Of a DNA stretch of 64,000 bases, positions 52,517-62,800 are shown in pieces. Under the pieces are notes generated by a model, which was not told where the DNA came from, did no database searches, and saw only the letters and a program-made list of their open reading frames with translations. Every line of letters begins with the position of its first letter. Within the stretch, counting starts at the first letter, position 1. The stretch spans positions 1-64,000 of the forward strand of contig NZ_RYFG02000118.1 in assembly GCF_003994235.2 (NCBI RefSeq), in the 5' to 3' direction. Origin of the DNA: Candidatus Methylobacter oryzae. GTDB taxonomy: Bacteria > Pseudomonadota > Gammaproteobacteria > Methylococcales > Methylomonadaceae. A program made the position numbers and the translations under genes.

Positions 52517-55500
52517 GTGGATAAAAAACTGGTTCAAAGCGTTTTTTTGGGTGTAAGCCGAGCTTTTCCGCATAATACTGCCATCAGCGAACCGAATCGG
52601 AATATTTCCTTTGAACACTTGAATCAATGTGCCAATCAGGCGGCTGCGCAACTTCTTCAGCATGGTGTAAAAAATGGCGATGTCGTAGGCTTGTTAATTG
52701 AAGCAAGTATCGATTACGTCATTGCGATGCTGGCAGTATTAAAAGCTGGCGGTATTTTCATGGCTTTGGACCCGGATACGCCGAAGAAAAGACTGGAGTT
52801 TATTATTGATAAAACGGCGCCGAAGCGGGTTATCACTAATAAGCCCGAGTTTGTGGAAATAGTATCCGGTTACCCCGTAGCGGTAACGATGCTGGCGACA
52901 TCACTGCATGAAACCGCTTTAGAACCCGAGGTAGTCGTTGACGGCAACGACAGCGCCTATATTGTGTTTACTTCAGGATCAACCGGTTTTCCCAAAGCGA
53001 TTGAAGGACAACACAAAGGCTTAAGCCATTTTATCCACTGGGAGATGAAAACGTTCGGGCTAACTGAAACGACGCGGGTAGCCTGGTTGGCGCCGCCTAC
53101 TTTCGATGTGAGTTTACGCGATATTTTCGTACCGTTACTGTCAGGCGGCACGTTAGTTATTCCCGATGCGGAGTTGCGCAAAAAAACGGCTTACTTGCCT
53201 ACTTGGTTGACGGATAATAAAGTGACTTTAATGCATTGCGTACCGTCGCTTTTCAGGATGCTGACCAGAGAGTTTCAAGAACACAATAGTTCTAACGCAT
53301 TGCCTGGTTTGCAACGCATATTGCTTGCCGGCGAGCCGCTTTACGCTAAAGACGTGATCGCCTGGCGAGAGTTGTTCGGCGAACGGATTGAGTTGGTCAA
53401 CATTTATGGCCCGTCCGAGACAACTTTAGCGAAAGCTTATTATCCGATTAAGAATCCACCCGCCCAGCCGCAGGCAATGATCCCGATCGGTCAAGCCATA
53501 TCCAACAGCGCATTACTGATCATAAAGAGCGGCCGCTTGTGCTCTATCGGGGAAATCGGTGAAATTTATATTAAAACGCCGTTTCGCAGTAAAGGCTATT
53601 ACGGCGACCCTGAATTAACCGCGGCGGTTTTTGTACAAAATCCGTTACATCAAGAGAGCGAGGATATTGTTTACAAAACGGGCGATTCCGGCCGCTATTT
53701 GCCTGATCACAGCGTCGAGTTCTTAGGCCGTCAGGATAATCAAGTCAAAATTAACGGCGTTCGTATCGAATTGGCTGAAATCGAACAGGCGGTTTTAACG
53801 CATGATGCGATTGACCAGGCTGTTGTGATTGCTCATGCAGTCGATAGGCGGGACAAGGTGCTGGTCTGCTATTTTATTGCGCATACTTCATTGAGCAATG
53901 ATGCATTACGCGAACATTTGCGCCAATGGCTGCCGTCCGCAATGCTGCCGACTTTTTTTGTGCCGTTAACGGAAATGCCGTTGAATTTACACGGCAAAGT
54001 CGACAGGAAAGCGCTGCCGAAGCCGGATGAATTATTGTACGCAGAGCATTACCAAGCGCCGGAAAACGATATAGAAGTTGAACTGGTCAAACAGTGGCAG
54101 CAATTGCTCGGATTGAACAAAATCGGTGTCACACATGCCTTTATGGACATCGGCGGCGATTCGCTAAAAGCCATGCGCATGGTTTCCGGTATATATAAGG
54201 TGTTCAATGTCGACATCAGTTTAAAAGACTTTTTCGCCCAGCCGACTATTCGCCAGCTGGCGCGCTTGATTGCGGCGGCTAAAACAGCCGAAAAACATCA
54301 GATACTGCCGGTGCGGCAAGCGCTCGACTATGCCGTATCGCACTCGCAAAAACGCTTATGGCTGATGGATCGAATGCATATCGATTCGGTTGCTTACAAT
54401 CTCCCGGAAGCTTTGCTGATCAACGGCGACTTGAATGTCCAAGCTTTAAGCGACGCCTTGCAAGTGCTGGTAGACCGGCATGAATCATTGCGGACCCGTT
54501 TTATAGAACGAAACGGCGAACCGCGGCAAATAATAGAAGCTATCCGCGCCGAATTGCCTTTAATCGACTTGAGTACATTAACCGATCCCGATGCGGAAGC
54601 GTTAATGCATGTCGATAAGGATTTACGGCAAGCATTTGATTTTCAGCGTGCGCCGCTGTTCCGTACACGCCTGCTGAAACTGGCGCCGCAACGCCATGTA
54701 TTGTTGTTCAATATTCACCACATCATTAGCGACGGTTGGTCGTTGGGCGTGTTAACCCGGGAATGGATGTCCGTTTATCAGGCTTTGCGTAATGACCAAA
54801 CGCCATCGTTAACACCGTTGAGCATTCAATATAAAGATTATGCCGCTTGGCAAAATCAATACCTCGAATCTCCCGAAGCGCTAAAACATCGGCAATATTG
54901 GCTTAAGCAATTATCCGGCGAGTTGCCGGTATTGAACATGCCGGCCGATTATCTAAGGCCCGCGGTGCAAACCTTTAACGGCGCGACATTGCATTTCAAA
55001 CTGCCGGATTTTGCGTTGCAACAATTCAAGGCGTTGTTGAATGCGCGTCAAGCCAGCCTGTTCATGGGCTTATGCGCGGTTGTGAAGATTTTATTGTACC
55101 GCTACACCGCTCAGCAGGATTTGATTTTAGGCACGCCGGTGGCCGGACGGGGACATAGCGACCTGGAAAACCAATTGGGTTTTTATGTGAATACGCTGGC
55201 GTTGCGAGACAGCATAGATCCCGGACAGTCTTTTGCCGCGTTAGTCGATCAAATCAACGCGACCGCGATTGCTGCATTCGATCATCAGCTTTATCCGTTC
55301 GATATGCTGGTCAACGATTTAACGATCCAACGCGACATGAGCCGTTCGCCGGTTTTTGATGCGATGCTGGCGTTGCAGAATAACGAGACCGGCATAACGG
55401 CTATCGACGGCCTGAATATCGAACCTTTCGTCAAAGAGAATCATTGGGACATCAGCCGTTACGATCTGCTGTTTCATTTTAGCGAAGCGGCAGACGGCCT

Positions 55501-58500
55501 GGAGTTGGATCTTAATTTCAATCCCGATTTATTTGCCGAAACACGGATGCAGCGTTTAGGCGGCCATATCCTGCAATTATTCGACAGCATCTTGCGCCAG
55601 CCTGAGTGCGCCGTTGCAAAATTACCGATGCTGACAGCTTTAGAACTGCAACAGTTGGCAAGCTTTAACCCTATCGGTACGGATACTGCCGGCAACATGA
55701 CGATTGCCGATGTTTTCGAACGGCAAGCGGCATCAACGCCGGATAACGATGCGCTGGTTACGCCGGAATATACGTTGACTTACAAACAGTTAAATAGCCA
55801 AGCCAACCAATGCGCTAAACGCCTGCAAGCTTTGGTGCCTGAAGGTTCTGTTGCCGCCGTTTACAGCGAACGGGTCGACCCATTGCTATTGCTGGCTTGC
55901 GCAAAAGCCGGCGTCGTCTATTTACCGATCGATGCAGGCTTGCCGCTACAGCGAGTGCTTTATATGTTGGAGCAAAGCGGCTGTCGTACATTGCTGCATA
56001 GATGTCAAACAGCCGTTCCTGCTGTACTGGCGTCCGCTTATCCCTGTTTGGCGTGGGCCGGTGAAAACGATTCCGGGCTGGATGTAACCAATCCGCAACG
56101 TCAAACCCGGACTGACGATATTGCTTACATTTTGTACACGTCCGGGTCGACCGGCCGGCCGAAAGGCGTCAGGGTTAAGCACGACGGTTTTGTGAATATG
56201 GCTTTGGCGCAAATTGACGGATTTTCGGTGTCGGCCGGCGACCGCGTATTGCAGTTTGCATCGATTGCGTTCGATGCCTCGTTATCCGAAGTTTTCATGG
56301 CGTTATTTAGCGGTGCTGCCTTGCTGACTATCGACCAAGCGACGATTAACGATACCGCCGGCTTTATCGATTATCTGGCGCGTTACCGGGTTTCTCACCT
56401 GACCTTGCCGCCTGTTTATTTGCGAGCCTTGCAACGGCAAGCGATGCCGACGTTAAAAACCTTAATTACTGCCGGCGAAGCGCCTCATATCGACGACGCG
56501 CTGCATTATGCCCGTCGCTGCGCTTATTTCAATGCTTACGGGCCGACGGAAACTTCGGTATGCGCTTCGTTTTACCGTGTCGACGCGCAAAACGATTACC
56601 GGCAACGTATTCCTGTCGGAGCCGCGCTGCCCAACTTGGCGATTTATGTGCTGGACGACGCACATAACCCGCAGCCTGTCGGTGTCGCCGGTGAAATCTA
56701 TATCGGCGGCATTGGCGTGGCGAAAGATTATGTCAATGCGCCGGAATTAACCGCGGCGAGTTTTGTGTCGCTGCCTCAGCTTTGCCCGGCGACGCTTTAT
56801 AAAACCGGCGATTTAGGTTGTTGGAACGAAGCGGGACAGCTTGAATATATAGGCCGTAAAGACCGGCAAGTCAAAGTATCCGGTTACCGGATTGAGACGG
56901 CTGAAGTGGCTTACGCGTTGCGGCAATTCCCGGAAGTCGAGCAAGCCGTCGTTACGGTGCAAAAAGACGGCCGCGAGCAAAATGCGTTATGCGCTTATTA
57001 CACCCGTGCAGGAAAAGTCGAACTGTGGCCGTCGATTGCCGAATTTTACGTTTACGACGACATTGTTTACCGCAGCATGGCGACCGACCATGCCCGCAAC
57101 GCGCGTTATCGCGCTGCGTTTGCCAAGGTATTGCAAGGCAAGACCGTTGTCGAAATCGGTCCAGGTCCCGAGGCGATTCTGAGCCGTTTATGCCTTGAAG
57201 CCGGAGCCGAGAAAATCTACGCGATTGAATTGCTCGAAGAAACCTACCGCAAGGCGCAGCAAACCTTAAAACGTTTAGGTTTGGAAGATAAAATCCAGCT
57301 GTTGCACGGTAATGCGATGACGGTGGAATTGCCGGAGCAGGTCGACTATTGTATTTCCGAAATCGTCGGCGGCATCGGCGGTTCCGAAGGAGCCGCGAAA
57401 ATCATCAATTCGGCGCGGCGATTTTTACGCAATCCGCAAAACATGCTGCCGACGCGCAGCTTGACCAAAATTGGCGCGATTCAATTATCCGAAAGCGATT
57501 TCGATTTCCATTTTTCGGCGATTGCCGCGCATTACGTCGAACGTATTTTCAGCCAGACCGGTTATCCGTTCGATCTGCGGCTATGCCTGAAAGGACTGCC
57601 GGACAGCGCTTTGATCTCCAATGCCGATGTTTTTGAAGACCTGGATTATACCCGCGATATTCCGCTCGAAAGCGAACACGATATTGTCCTGAACTTCGAT
57701 AAGGACAGCTTGTTTACCGGTTTTCTGGTCTGGCTGACGTTGTATCCCGATGCCGATGAAGTGATCGATATTTTATACAGCCAGGACAGTTGGATTCCGG
57801 TGTATTTGCCGGTTTCGATTGCAGGGATCGCGGTCCGGAAAGGCGATGTGTTTAAAGCGTCGTTGCAACGCAAATTGTGCGCGAACGGCCTGAATCCCGA
57901 TTATTTTATCGACGGTACGTTATATAAAGCCGACGGACAGGAAATCCCCGTTTCTTACGCGGCATATCATAATCAGCCGCAGTTCCAGTCCGGCGAATTT
58001 TATCGCCGCTTGTTCCCAGGCAAAGGTGAAATTCCGGTCAGGCCTGCGCTTCAGGTGGCAAAGCTACGTGCATTCTTGGCCGAATCGTTGCCGGCATATA
58101 TGATTCCGGCGCATTTTACCGAGCTGGAAAACCTGCCTTTGAATAGCTCCGGAAAAGTCGATTTAAAAGCGTTGCCGGTTCCTTTTACGGTAAACAGCAG
58201 CGTACAGGGCGATCATTATGCGGCACCGACAACCGGTGCCGAACGGCATTTGGTCGAGGTATGGCAAGACGTTTTGGACCAAAGACCGATCGGCATTCAC
58301 GATCATTATTTTCATCGCGGCGGCGACTCGATCCGCGCAATACAAATTGTCGCGCGGTTGCGGGAACATAACCTGAAGCTGGACGTGCGCGATATTTTCC
58401 AATACCCGACCATTTACGAATTGGCAACGCAGGTGACAGAGGTTGTTAAAGCCGTCGATCAAAGTCCGGTAATCGGCGTGATTCCGTTAACGCCGATCCA

Positions 58501-59827
58501 GCATTGGTTCTTTGCGCAAAATACGCCGGAACCCCAGCATTTCAATCAAGCCGTTTTGCTAAAACTTAACGGCCGGGCGCAAAAAGCCGATCTGCAAACC
58601 GTGTTGGAACATCTGTATCGTCATCACGACGCCTTACGCATTCAATTTAAAATCGGTGTCGACATCGCTCAGCAAATCAACGGAGCGGAAGGAATCGTCA
58701 ATTTGCAGGAAGTCGATTTACGCGAACAAGCAGAGCCGGCTCAAGCCATGCAGCAACATGCCGATGCGGCGCAGGCCGCTATCGATTTAAGCGCGGGACC
58801 GTTATTCAACGCTGTGTTGTACCGTTTGCCGGAACAGGATTGTTTACTGCTGTTTTGTCATCATCTGGTTATCGACGGCGTATCGTGGCGTATTTTGTTG
58901 GAAGATTTCAGTAGCGCTTATCGGCAAGTGCTTGACGCTCAAACGATAACATTGCCGTTAAAAACCGACTCGTTTAAAAGCCATGCCGAACGCTTGCAGC
59001 TGTTTGCCGAAAGCGGCGAATTAAGTCAACAGCTGGTTTATTGGCAAACTTTGGCTTCGATAGTCGAGCCGGAACCGCAAGCGAGTGCTGCGACGATAGC
59101 CGATGCCGGTGAATATGCTTTCGCTTTGAATGAAGCCGATACGCATCTGCTGCTGACCGATACTCACCAGGCGTTCAACACTCGCATCGACGACGTGTTA
59201 TTGGCGGCTTTGTCAATGACTCTGTATCAATGGCAAGGGCGCCGGCAAACAGTAATCGAAATGGAAGGCCATGGCCGGGATCAGCTGGAAGGTTTGGATA
59301 CGCAACGCACCGTGGGCTGGTTTACCGTCGCTTATCCGAAATTGCTGCAATACGACCCGCAACAAAACCTGGCCGATTTACTGAAAGAGACCAAGGAATC
59401 GCTACGTCTTATACCGAATAAAGGTTTGGGTTACGGCGTATTGCGTTATTTGCAGGGCCGGCCCGAGTTGGCGTTGACGCCGGAAATCGGTTTTAACTAT
59501 CTGGGCCAAATGGATGGGGCTGACAGGAATGAGTTGTTCAGTATCGATTGGCAAGGTTTAGGCCGCGCTGTCAGCGCCAAAATGCCGCTGGCTCACGATC
59601 TGGACATTTTAAGCTTGGTCGAGAACAAAGCGCTGCAATTTCATATTGCTTACAACACATTGCGTTATCAGGACGAAAGCATCCGGCAACTAGGCGATTT
59701 GTATAGGCAAAACATAACTTTATTGATCGCTTTCTGCATGGAGCAAGACGGCAGCGAATTAACGCCGTCGGATTTGACTTACCGAGAAATCAGTATTGAT
59801 GAACTGGATCTGCTGTTTGACGAATGA
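52517..59827 (+). CDS. Nonribosomal peptide synthetase, two modules (A-T-C-A(MT)-T-E)
   Basis: A 2436-residue synthetase. A1 (about 20-500) has FTSGSTGFPKA and GRQDNQVKINGVRIELAEIE; T1 is DIGGDSLKAM near 545; the C domain (about 596-1040) has HHIISDGWS. A2 (from 1060) has YTSGSTGRPKG and GRKDRQVKVSGYRIE. Between its A8 and A9 motifs is a methyltransferase (about 1509-1830) with VVEIGPGPEAILS. T2 is HRGGDSIRAIQ near 1934. The last domain (about 1984-2430) has HHLVIDGVSW and EGHGRDQ, marking epimerisation. By-eye pocket codes: A1 D-V-R-H-L-A-I-L-A (no match I know), A2 D-A-S-T-I-A-A-V-C (Phe/Tyr type). GTG start with GGAG 9 bases upstream. No C domain precedes A1, so this is a starter protein. 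Confidence 0.95.
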   Translation: MDKKLVQSVFLGVSRAFPHNTAISEPNRNISFEHLNQCANQAAAQLLQHGVKNGDVVGLLIEASIDYVIAMLAVLKAGGIFMALDPDTPKKRLEFIIDKTAPKRVITNKPEFVEIVSGYPVAVTMLATSLHETALEPEVVVDGNDSAYIVFTSGSTGFPKAIEGQHKGLSHFIHWEMKTFGLTETTRVAWLAPPTFDVSLRDIFVPLLSGGTLVIPDAELRKKTAYLPTWLTDNKVTLMHCVPSLFRMLTREFQEHNSSNALPGLQRILLAGEPLYAKDVIAWRELFGERIELVNIYGPSETTLAKAYYPIKNPPAQPQAMIPIGQAISNSALLIIKSGRLCSIGEIGEIYIKTPFRSKGYYGDPELTAAVFVQNPLHQESEDIVYKTGDSGRYLPDHSVEFLGRQDNQVKINGVRIELAEIEQAVLTHDAIDQAVVIAHAVDRRDKVLVCYFIAHTSLSNDALREHLRQWLPSAMLPTFFVPLTEMPLNLHGKVDRKALPKPDELLYAEHYQAPENDIEVELVKQWQQLLGLNKIGVTHAFMDIGGDSLKAMRMVSGIYKVFNVDISLKDFFAQPTIRQLARLIAAAKTAEKHQILPVRQALDYAVSHSQKRLWLMDRMHIDSVAYNLPEALLINGDLNVQALSDALQVLVDRHESLRTRFIERNGEPRQIIEAIRAELPLIDLSTLTDPDAEALMHVDKDLRQAFDFQRAPLFRTRLLKLAPQRHVLLFNIHHIISDGWSLGVLTREWMSVYQALRNDQTPSLTPLSIQYKDYAAWQNQYLESPEALKHRQYWLKQLSGELPVLNMPADYLRPAVQTFNGATLHFKLPDFALQQFKALLNARQASLFMGLCAVVKILLYRYTAQQDLILGTPVAGRGHSDLENQLGFYVNTLALRDSIDPGQSFAALVDQINATAIAAFDHQLYPFDMLVNDLTIQRDMSRSPVFDAMLALQNNETGITAIDGLNIEPFVKENHWDISRYDLLFHFSEAADGLELDLNFNPDLFAETRMQRLGGHILQLFDSILRQPECAVAKLPMLTALELQQLASFNPIGTDTAGNMTIADVFERQAASTPDNDALVTPEYTLTYKQLNSQANQCAKRLQALVPEGSVAAVYSERVDPLLLLACAKAGVVYLPIDAGLPLQRVLYMLEQSGCRTLLHRCQTAVPAVLASAYPCLAWAGENDSGLDVTNPQRQTRTDDIAYILYTSGSTGRPKGVRVKHDGFVNMALAQIDGFSVSAGDRVLQFASIAFDASLSEVFMALFSGAALLTIDQATINDTAGFIDYLARYRVSHLTLPPVYLRALQRQAMPTLKTLITAGEAPHIDDALHYARRCAYFNAYGPTETSVCASFYRVDAQNDYRQRIPVGAALPNLAIYVLDDAHNPQPVGVAGEIYIGGIGVAKDYVNAPELTAASFVSLPQLCPATLYKTGDLGCWNEAGQLEYIGRKDRQVKVSGYRIETAEVAYALRQFPEVEQAVVTVQKDGREQNALCAYYTRAGKVELWPSIAEFYVYDDIVYRSMATDHARNARYRAAFAKVLQGKTVVEIGPGPEAILSRLCLEAGAEKIYAIELLEETYRKAQQTLKRLGLEDKIQLLHGNAMTVELPEQVDYCISEIVGGIGGSEGAAKIINSARRFLRNPQNMLPTRSLTKIGAIQLSESDFDFHFSAIAAHYVERIFSQTGYPFDLRLCLKGLPDSALISNADVFEDLDYTRDIPLESEHDIVLNFDKDSLFTGFLVWLTLYPDADEVIDILYSQDSWIPVYLPVSIAGIAVRKGDVFKASLQRKLCANGLNPDYFIDGTLYKADGQEIPVSYAAYHNQPQFQSGEFYRRLFPGKGEIPVRPALQVAKLRAFLAESLPAYMIPAHFTELENLPLNSSGKVDLKALPVPFTVNSSVQGDHYAAPTTGAERHLVEVWQDVLDQRPIGIHDHYFHRGGDSIRAIQIVARLREHNLKLDVRDIFQYPTIYELATQVTEVVKAVDQSPVIGVIPLTPIQHWFFAQNTPEPQHFNQAVLLKLNGRAQKADLQTVLEHLYRHHDALRIQFKIGVDIAQQINGAEGIVNLQEVDLREQAEPAQAMQQHADAAQAAIDLSAGPLFNAVLYRLPEQDCLLLFCHHLVIDGVSWRILLEDFSSAYRQVLDAQTITLPLKTDSFKSHAERLQLFAESGELSQQLVYWQTLASIVEPEPQASAATIADAGEYAFALNEADTHLLLTDTHQAFNTRIDDVLLAALSMTLYQWQGRRQTVIEMEGHGRDQLEGLDTQRTVGWFTVAYPKLLQYDPQQNLADLLKETKESLRLIPNKGLGYGVLRYLQGRPELALTPEIGFNYLGQMDGADRNELFSIDWQGLGRAVSAKMPLAHDLDILSLVENKALQFHIAYNTLRYQDESIRQLGDLYRQNITLLIAFCMEQDGSELTPSDLTYREISIDELDLLFDE

Positions 59828-62800
59828 CGGACTTAAATAAAGCAAACTTACAAGATATTTATCCGTTGTCGCCAATGCAGCAAGGCATGTTGTTTCATGC
59901 CTTGTACCAGCCGGGCGGTGATGCCTATTTCGAGCAAATAAGCTACGACATCCGGGGCGACTTGGATATTGGTCTATTCAAACAAAGCTGGCAGTTGCTG
60001 CATAACCGACATGACGCGTTGCGTACCGTTTTTGTCTACAAAAAAACCGCCAAGCTGTTGCAAATGGTGTTAAAGCACCGGGACATGGACTTCAACTGCA
60101 TCGACTTAGCCAACCTGGCACCGGATCAACAAGCCGAGCGCATCGAACAATACCGGCAACAGGACAGAGCCAGGGGCTTTGTTTTAACGAAAGAGCGTTT
60201 GTCGCGGATTCAGCTGTTTAAAACAGCTGCCGACCGCTATGCGATGATTTGGAGTTTTCATCATATTATTCTGGATGCATGGTGTTTCGGCATCATTTAC
60301 CGGGAATTGATGCACTGTTATCAAAGCCTTCTATACAATAAGCCGCTACGCTTGGCTCCGGCCCCGCCTTACAGCCGCTATATTCAATGGTTAGGCGCTC
60401 AAGATAAAGATGCCGCCCACGATTTTTGGCAAAACTATCTGCAAGGTTATGACGTTGCAGTCGGTTTATACGGACAACAGCAACAGACAGGCGATTATTG
60501 CTACGCGATACAAAAGCTGAGTTTATCAACAGAGGATTCCGACAGGCTCAGGGGCGCTGCGAGAACGGCGCAGGTTACGTTAAACACCGCCGTTCAAGCG
60601 GCTTGGGCTCTACTGTTGAGCGCACATAACAGCCGCAAGGATATCATATTCGGCGTTACCGTGTCCGGACGCCCGGCGGCGGTTGTCAATGTCGAAAACA
60701 CAGTCGGTTTATTTATCAATACCGTGCCTTTGCGTGTCCGTATTGACGACCGGCTCAGTCTATCCGCACTGTTGCAGCATGTTCAGAAGCAGGCATTATC
60801 GGCCGAATCCTATCATTATTACTCTCTGGCCGACATTCAAAGCCTCTGCGAGCTCAAGCAAAATTTGCTGAATCACGTGTTGGTGTTTGAGAACATTCCG
60901 CAAGTGCATGCCGAAGATTCCGGCATGCAGAACAACGGTTTTGCGATTCGGCAAACCGATATGTTCGAACATTCGCATTACCCTTTCGCGTTGTCGGTAA
61001 CTCCCGATGAGTCGATCGAATTAACGTTGACCTATGACCGCTCGGTCTATAGCGACATAAAGATCGAACGCGTCGCGAAGCAACTGGAGTATTTGCTGTT
61101 GCAAATTGCCAAGCAGCCGCAAGCTAGCGTGGCCGAACTTGCGATTTTGCCGGAATCGCAGCAAGCAGAAATTTTAAATCGTTTCAGTAAGGTTGTTGCC
61201 GGGGAAGACAGCCGCTTGCTGCTTGATTTATTTGCCCGGCAGCGAAACTGTTTTCCGGACGATCCAGCGGTCAGCAGCGGCAATAACCAGCTGACATTTC
61301 GTGAGCTCGACGCCAGGTCGAATCGTTTCGCAAATTATTTACTGCAAAATTTCCAGCTTGAAGCTGACGATAGAGTGGCCGTATTACTGCCCCGCAATAG
61401 CGATTTAACTGTTGCGTTGCTGGGTATATTAAAAACCGGGGCCGCCTACGTGCCCTTGGATAATGCTTACCCGAAAGCACGGATTGATTACATTTTGGAG
61501 CATAGCCAAGCCAAGCTGTTCGTCACGGCCGGTTCCGGTGTTGGCTGGGGTGTGCCGTCGGTAACGGTTGAACAGGCTGTCAGCCAGTGCGCTAACGATT
61601 CCAATCCAGGCATTAACATATCGCCGACACAATTGGCATACTTGATTTACACCTCCGGATCCAGCGGTCAGCCCAAGGGCGTGATGGTAGAGCACGCCAA
61701 TCTCGCTGCTTTTTGCATTAACTTGCGGCAACGATTCGGTTTTACCGGGCAGGATAAACTGCTGGCGTTGACGACGATCAGTTTCGATATTTCGGTACTG
61801 GAATTGCTTTGTTCGCTGGCAGTCGGTATAAGGATTGTGATAGCCGACGATCAACAGAGTCAAAATCCCGAACAAGTCGTTCGCTTAATCAAGGACCATG
61901 CTATTACGCTATTGCAGTCCACGCCTTCGCGTTTGCAATGGTTGATCGGCGCCGGCGGGATTGAGGCGCTTTCCGCATTAAAAGTTATCCTGGTGGGCGG
62001 AGAAGCTTTGCCGGAAAGTTTGGCGAAACAGCTCAAACAATTGCAGTCGACCCTGATAATTAACGTGTACGGTCCAACCGAAGCGACTATCTGGTCAACT
62101 TGCCAGCCGTTAGGCGAGGGCTCAATATCTATCGGTACGGCGCTGGCCGGCGAAAGCGTTTATATCATGTCGCCCGAACGTAAATTACAACCTATCGGCG
62201 TGATTGGCGAAATCGTTATTGCCGGGGCCGGCGTCAGCCGCGGTTATTGGCAAGACGAGGAACGAACCGATAAAGTGTTTACCAGCGATCCGTTCAAAAC
62301 CGGCCAACGCATGTATGCGACCGGCGATTTAGGACGTTGGCTGGAAAACGGTGAAATCGAGTTTTTAGGACGTAATGACGATCAAGTTAAGATTCGCGGC
62401 TACCGTATCGAATTAGGTGAAATTGAGCGCCAAATCCTGGAACACCCGGCCGTTGTTCGAGCCGTTGTCGTTAATAGCGGTAGTGCCGAACAGGGTGTTT
62501 TGAACGGGTTTATCGTACCGGTCTCGCCAGGGGGCAGTTTCGAGGGATTGACTGCCGAACTGCGTAAACATCTGGCGCAATGGCTGCCTGAATTTATGAT
62601 CCCCAGCCGCTTTATCGTTACCGAATACGTACCGTTAAACAGTAATGGTAAAGTCGACCGTAAAGCGCTGGTCAAGATGCTAGGAGAATTAGCCGTACCG
62701 CAACGCCAATATCGTGCAGCCCGGAATGAACTGGAGCAGCAGTCTGTAGAGATTTGGCAACAGGTGCTTCAGTACCGGCCGATCGGTATCGATGACGATT

